A stretch of DNA of 64,000 bases, taken from assembly GCA_963806455.1 (NCBI GenBank), contig CAWDXZ010000005.1, positions 445,744 to 509,743 on the forward strand, read 5' to 3'. This DNA comes from Bog-756 sp963806455. Lineage in GTDB: Bacteria > Actinomycetota > Acidimicrobiia > Acidimicrobiales > RAAP-2. Of the stretch, positions 60,835-64,000 are shown piece after piece (position 1 is the first letter of the stretch; every line of letters starts with the position of its first letter). Both the position numbers and the translations under genes were made by a program. The notes under the pieces are model-generated. The model did not search any database. It was not told the origin of the DNA and was given only the letters and a program-made list of their open reading frames with translations.

Positions 60835-61677
60835 GTGCGCGTCCAACTTCTGGGCGTACGCGGGTCGGTTCCCACCCCCGGGATCCCGTTCGTCCGCCAT
60901 GGTGGCAATACGTCGTGTGTGGCCCTGGCCCACGGCAGCGATGCGCCGACACTGGTGCTCGACGCCGGCACCGGCATCCGCTCGCTACCGGACGCGCTCC
61001 ACGGAGGGCCGTTCGACGGCAGCATCCTCCTCACCCACCTCCACTGGGACCACGTCGAGGGCCTACCCTTCTGCAGCGCCATCGACCACGAGGACGCCCG
61101 AGTCGACCTCTACCTGCCGGCCCAGGCCGACGGCGCGGGAGCGGCGGCAACGCTCGGCCGCATGATGTCCCCGCCCAACTTCCCGATCGGCCCCGAGGGA
61201 TTGCTCGGGGCTTGGGCGTTCCGGTCCCTCGAGACGGGACCATGTACCATCGACCGCTTCACGGTGACCGCCACCGACGTGGCCCACAAGGGCGGAAGGA
61301 CCTTCGGCTACCGGGTCTCCGATGGCCACTCGGCGGTGGCCTACATCCCCGACCACTGTCCCACGGCCTACGGCCCGGGTCGCGATGGTTGGGGCGCCAT
61401 CCCCGATTCCCTCCTCGAACTGGTCAGCGGCGCCGACATCCTCATCCACGATGCGCAACTCACGGCCGATCAACTTCCCAAGTGTGCTGCGTTCGGTCAC
61501 ACCGCCATGGAGTATGCCGTGTCCCTCGGAATCGCCGCCGGTGTTTCGACCGTCGTCCTGTTCCACCACAGCCCACATCGAACCGACGACATGCTGGACG
61601 CGGTGAGCGACTACTACCGCGACCGCGTCGATCCCACCGTGGTGGTGGCCGTCGAGGGGACCACCATCGAGTGCTGA
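60835..61677 (+). CDS. Metallo-beta-lactamase-fold hydrolase
   Basis: 280 residues, GTG start. MBL motifs: N-terminal VQLLGVRGSVPTPG (as in the PhnP/tRNase-Z-like branch), metal motif TLTHLHWDH equivalent LLTHLHWDHVEGLP (about residues 63-76), DAQLTADQL and late HHSPHRTDDML. This branch includes phosphodiesterases, among them class II cAMP PDE-like enzymes, so hydrolysis of the cyclic nucleotide bound by the partner is an attractive idea (inference). Directly downstream of the cNMP-binding gene; co-translated by spacing. Confidence 0.9.
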   Translation: MRVQLLGVRGSVPTPGIPFVRHGGNTSCVALAHGSDAPTLVLDAGTGIRSLPDALHGGPFDGSILLTHLHWDHVEGLPFCSAIDHEDARVDLYLPAQADGAGAAATLGRMMSPPNFPIGPEGLLGAWAFRSLETGPCTIDRFTVTATDVAHKGGRTFGYRVSDGHSAVAYIPDHCPTAYGPGRDGWGAIPDSLLELVSGADILIHDAQLTADQLPKCAAFGHTAMEYAVSLGIAAGVSTVVLFHHSPHRTDDMLDAVSDYYRDRVDPTVVVAVEGTTIEC

Positions 61678-61835
61678 GGCCGTGTCGAGGTGCCCTGTTG
61701 ACGGCCGGCGAGGTCAGCCGGCGAGCTGTTCGGCCTTGACGATGAGATCGACCGCTCGCAGGTCGCCGACCGGCAACGGGGTGACCTGCAGGTCGGTCAC
61801 GCGCCCTGTCCGTGCCGAGAACACATCCGAACAGG

Positions 61836-62000
61836 TCAGGCAACGAGTCGATACTCGTGGATGCGGTCGCCGAGGACCTCTATTCGACGTAACAGTGTGG
61901 GATCGGGCTCATTGGTCGGATCTGGTTCAACCTTCGAGGTTCTCGGTGCCCGCTGCTCCAGAGAGCGATGCGGGCGATCATGGTTGTAGAGAGTGTCGAG
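61836..62000 (-). mobile_element. Transposase C-terminal fragment (rve type)
   Basis: TLYNHDRPHRSLEQRAPRTS is the typical last part of integrase-core transposases (IS481/IS3-like), and the tail ends IHEYRLVA. The catalytic DDE core is missing. The sequence upstream switches into element B. A remnant. Confidence 0.75.
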
Positions 62001-62056
62001 AGAGACCCACTTCGAAAGATGAGGAATGCTGGAATTGGACTGTGATTGACCGCACC

Positions 62057-62156
62057 ATCGCGCACGGATCGCGCACGAAATCAGCTCAAGCGCGAGCCAG
62101 CCGGGGCACAAACCCCGGCTGACCTGTACTTTCGGGGTGTCGGCTTCCCCCGAAAG
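62057..62156 (+). other. att-flank-like element B with two hairpins
   Basis: Carries ATCGCGCACGGATCGCGCAC, GATCGCGCACGAAAT and CTGACCTGTACTTTCGGGGTG as in element A. Between them is a perfect stem AGCCGGGG/CCCCGGCT with a 6-nt loop (62099-62120), and beyond the right block a second stem CTTTCGGGG/CCCCGAAAG (62129-62156). No tRNA piece is attached here. Confidence 0.6.
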
Positions 62157-62256
62157 CGTGGAGGCTTGTCTGATAGTCGATTGAGCATGTCATCGGTCGG
62201 CACCCTGGCACCAGCGGCCATGGTTGGGGGCCTCTGAGGCGATCCTGGAGGACGGT

Positions 62257-62557
62257 TCACGCGGCCCTCTCCTCCTCGGCGGCTCGGGCAGCCAGGATCT
62301 GTTCGTAGTCGATGGGCGACTTCATCTCACAGCTGCTGTGGCGTCGTCTGGTGTTGTAGCGGTCGATGTACTTGGCCACCTCGCGTCGTGCCTCGGCCTT
62401 GGTGGCAAAGCGCCGGCGGGAGAGCAGCTCGAACTCGAGGGTCGAGTGCCAGCTCTCGATGGCGGCATTGTCGAAGCACGACCCGACTCGGCCTGCCGAC
62501 TGCACCACACCGAGACGATCGCAGACCTCTCCGAACAGATCCGCAGTGAACTCACTG
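62257..62557 (-). pseudogene. IS3-family transposase, C-terminal part (interrupted by IS30)
   Basis: About 100 residues: SEFTADLFGEVCDRLGVVQS, GRVGSCFDNAAIESWHSTLE, FELLSRRRFATKAEARREVA and the end HSSCEMKSPIDYEQ. This is the last third of an IS3 OrfB integrase core, including the catalytic Glu. At 62557 it is cut by the end of an IS30 element, so the rest presumably lies beyond the right edge. A sibling scar lies at 37262. Confidence 0.85.
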
Positions 62558-64000
62558 GGTTCAATCAGTGGACGCAACACCGGTCTCTTGTTGAGATCGT
62601 AGGTGCTGATCGAGCGTCTCCGCTGGCGTCTTCCAACCGAGTGTCTTGCGGGGCCTCGTGTTGAGCGCGTGAGCAACGGCTTCGATCTCTTCGGCGCTCC
62701 ATCGAGATAGGTCGGTGCCCTTTGGGAAGTACTGACGAAGCAGGCCATTGGTGTTCTCGTTCGTCCCGCGCTGCCACGGACTGCGCGGGTCGGCGAAGTA
62801 GACGGGGAGACCTGTCTCGATTGTGAATTGGGCGTGTGCCGACATCTCCTTGCCACGGTCCCATGTCAACGATCGGAGCAGTTGTTCGGGAAGCGTGGTG
62901 ATCGTTGACGCGAGAGCGTCCTTCATCGTGTTTGCTCCATAGCCGGCGAGCGCCGGCCCGTTCTTAGGTGCGTGCTTGTGGCGATAGCCCTCCTCGCGAG
63001 GAAGATGGATCAACATCGTGAACCTGCTCGTGCGCTCGACGAGTGTTCCGATTGCGGAGCGTTCCAACCCGATAAGAAGGTCCCCTTCCCAGTGCCCAGG
63101 CACAGCGCGATCTTCGGCCTCGGGCGGGCGCTCGCTGATCATGACCTCGGGCGTGACATGTGCCCAGGCTTGGCGTCTCGCCCTGCTCCGCGGAACACGA
63201 AGAGCACGGCCGGTGCGCAGGCAGGCGACCAACTCGCGCTTGAGGGCACCGCGGCTTTGGACGTAAAGGGACTGGTAGATCGCCTCGTGGCTAATCCGCA
63301 TAGAAACATCATGGGGGAAATCGACCTCGAGTCGGTTCGCGATCTGCTCGGGGCTCCAAGCGCTGACCCAGCGGCGATCCTTTCGGTGTGGCTTGCCTCT
63401 GCCCTTCCATGGTGCAGTGGCGGGACCTTCAACAGGAGTTCCGTCCGGGCGGTGGACCCGACCAGCTAGCCGCTCCTGCACGTAGTGGCGCAGCGGATCG
63501 TTGGTGAGGAGCTTGGCAGTCTTTGGACGCCGGGCCACGAGCTCGGCCTTCCATTGAGCCACCGATGCTCGGTATTCGAGTTTGCCGCCTCGAGTGGCAG
63601 CGTTACGACGGAGTTCCCTCGAGATCGTCGAAGGTTCCCGCCCCAGTTGCCGACCGATCTCTCTGATCCCAGCTCCTTGCGCCTTCAAGATCGCGATCTC
63701 TTCCCGTTCATGAAAGGACAGATAGCGGCCGGTGGTTGGTGACAGATCGATTGGCATGCCGCCACGATGCCGGAACCAGCGAGCACCCACTGCCGGAGAC
63801 ACGCCGACGGTGCTTGCGGCCGCGTCGGTCGTGATCCCCGTGGCGATCTGACGCCAAAACTTCTGTTCGACCTCCCGCCGAAGGGACGGTGCCCCCGGAG
63901 ACTTCATGAGGGATCGCCCCGTCAACTCCTTCATCCACCCAGCTGGCCTGCCCATCGGCACCTCCATCATCGAGGTGTTGCGACGACCAATTGAATTCAC
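62558..64000 (-). mobile_element. IS30-family insertion sequence (right end at or just past the window edge)
   Basis: Left end GGTTCAATCAGTGGACGCAA (62558 onward) and right end GGTGTTGCGACGACCAATTG (63974 onward) form imperfect inverted repeats sharing TTCAAT and CGCAACACC. About 1.44 kb, one transposase. Inserted within the IS3 transposase gene. The target duplication cannot be read because the window ends. Confidence 0.8.
62561..63970 (-). CDS. IS30-family transposase
   Basis: 469 residues from the ATG at 63970; an in-frame GTG at 64000 lies within the inverted repeat and is less likely. N-terminal HTHs with YLSFHEREEIAILKAQGAGI and EPSTISRELRRN; DDE core with GHWEGDLLIGLERSAIGTLV (first Asp), LTWDRGKEMSAHAQF (second Asp) and PWQRGTNENTNGLLRQYFPK (Glu). 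The stop codon lies inside the left inverted repeat. Full length, so probably functional. Confidence 0.93.
   Translation of the reverse strand: MMEVPMGRPAGWMKELTGRSLMKSPGAPSLRREVEQKFWRQIATGITTDAAASTVGVSPAVGARWFRHRGGMPIDLSPTTGRYLSFHEREEIAILKAQGAGIREIGRQLGREPSTISRELRRNAATRGGKLEYRASVAQWKAELVARRPKTAKLLTNDPLRHYVQERLAGRVHRPDGTPVEGPATAPWKGRGKPHRKDRRWVSAWSPEQIANRLEVDFPHDVSMRISHEAIYQSLYVQSRGALKRELVACLRTGRALRVPRSRARRQAWAHVTPEVMISERPPEAEDRAVPGHWEGDLLIGLERSAIGTLVERTSRFTMLIHLPREEGYRHKHAPKNGPALAGYGANTMKDALASTITTLPEQLLRSLTWDRGKEMSAHAQFTIETGLPVYFADPRSPWQRGTNENTNGLLRQYFPKGTDLSRWSAEEIEAVAHALNTRPRKTLGWKTPAETLDQHLRSQQETGVASTD

Noticed and set aside
61714..61800. Possible C-terminal fragment VTDLQVTPLPVGDLRAVDLI on the minus strand
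   Set aside because: Looks protein-like but is too short to assign; no start or flanking homology.

Overview
The window is about 64 kb of high-GC DNA with bacterial gene density. The Sco/CtaG pair, PadR and CsoR regulators, short leaders, actinobacterial-style class III cyclases and IS types all suggest an Actinomycetota chromosome. An Acidimicrobiia-like lineage is possible, but nothing here fixes the taxonomy.

Layout. 1-4.9 kb: a cyclase/AAA/TPR regulator running off the left edge, then a chimera of two gene fragments and an anchored protein. 5-9.8 kb: a lipoprotein with a phosphodiester-glycosidase-like domain, a GH76-like hydrolase, and the opposing cluster acyl-CoA dehydrogenase, NodS-like methyltransferase, GT2. 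9.9-17.5 kb: housekeeping and stress genes (BrkB/YihY, catalase, SDR, DUF899, SRPBCC, ArsR). 18-22 kb: a CsoR paralogue with a foreign tail, a broken serine hydrolase, a VOC protein and a broken DUF899 gene. 22-26 kb: a PadR-ATPase-permease operon. 26.7-33.1 kb: an amine oxidase, a Sco-CtaG operon, a secreted esterase, a tiny hydrophobic protein and an epimerase whose stop codon lies in the target duplication of an intact IS1380 element (33.1-34.7 kb). 35-37.4 kb: a broken UdgX, an HHE protein, a CHAD fragment and an IS3 scar. 37.5-40.9 kb: a double alpha/beta-hydrolase and an intact csoR-permease operon. 41-47 kb: an eroded accessory region holding cupredoxin, VOC and methyltransferase remnants, a nucleotidyltransferase, a tRNA-Ala 3' half, a toxin-antitoxin-like pair, a TPP riboswitch on a wrecked thiC, and a T5orf172 fragment. 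47-61.7 kb: a carotenoid-type FAD oxidoreductase, then a large signalling and transport block. 61.8-64 kb: transposase debris, including an IS30 element inserted in an IS3 gene.

The most interesting block is 48.9-61.7 kb. Two paralogous FtsX-type permeases, an ABC ATPase, a membrane GAF histidine kinase, a LuxR response regulator and a lone receiver sit beside a receiver-cyclase fusion. That fusion is divergent from a two-gene operon encoding a cyclic-nucleotide-binding protein with an unrecognised N-terminal domain and a metallo-beta-lactamase-fold hydrolase. Together these could make, sense and remove a cyclic nucleotide under phosphorelay control. This is inference from gene content.

Several genes in the 18-22, 35-37 and 41-47 kb stretches carry multiple frameshifts, in-frame stops or truncations, while flanking genes are intact. 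This fits repeated insertion and decay, although single-base indels in homopolymers could partly be sequencing error.
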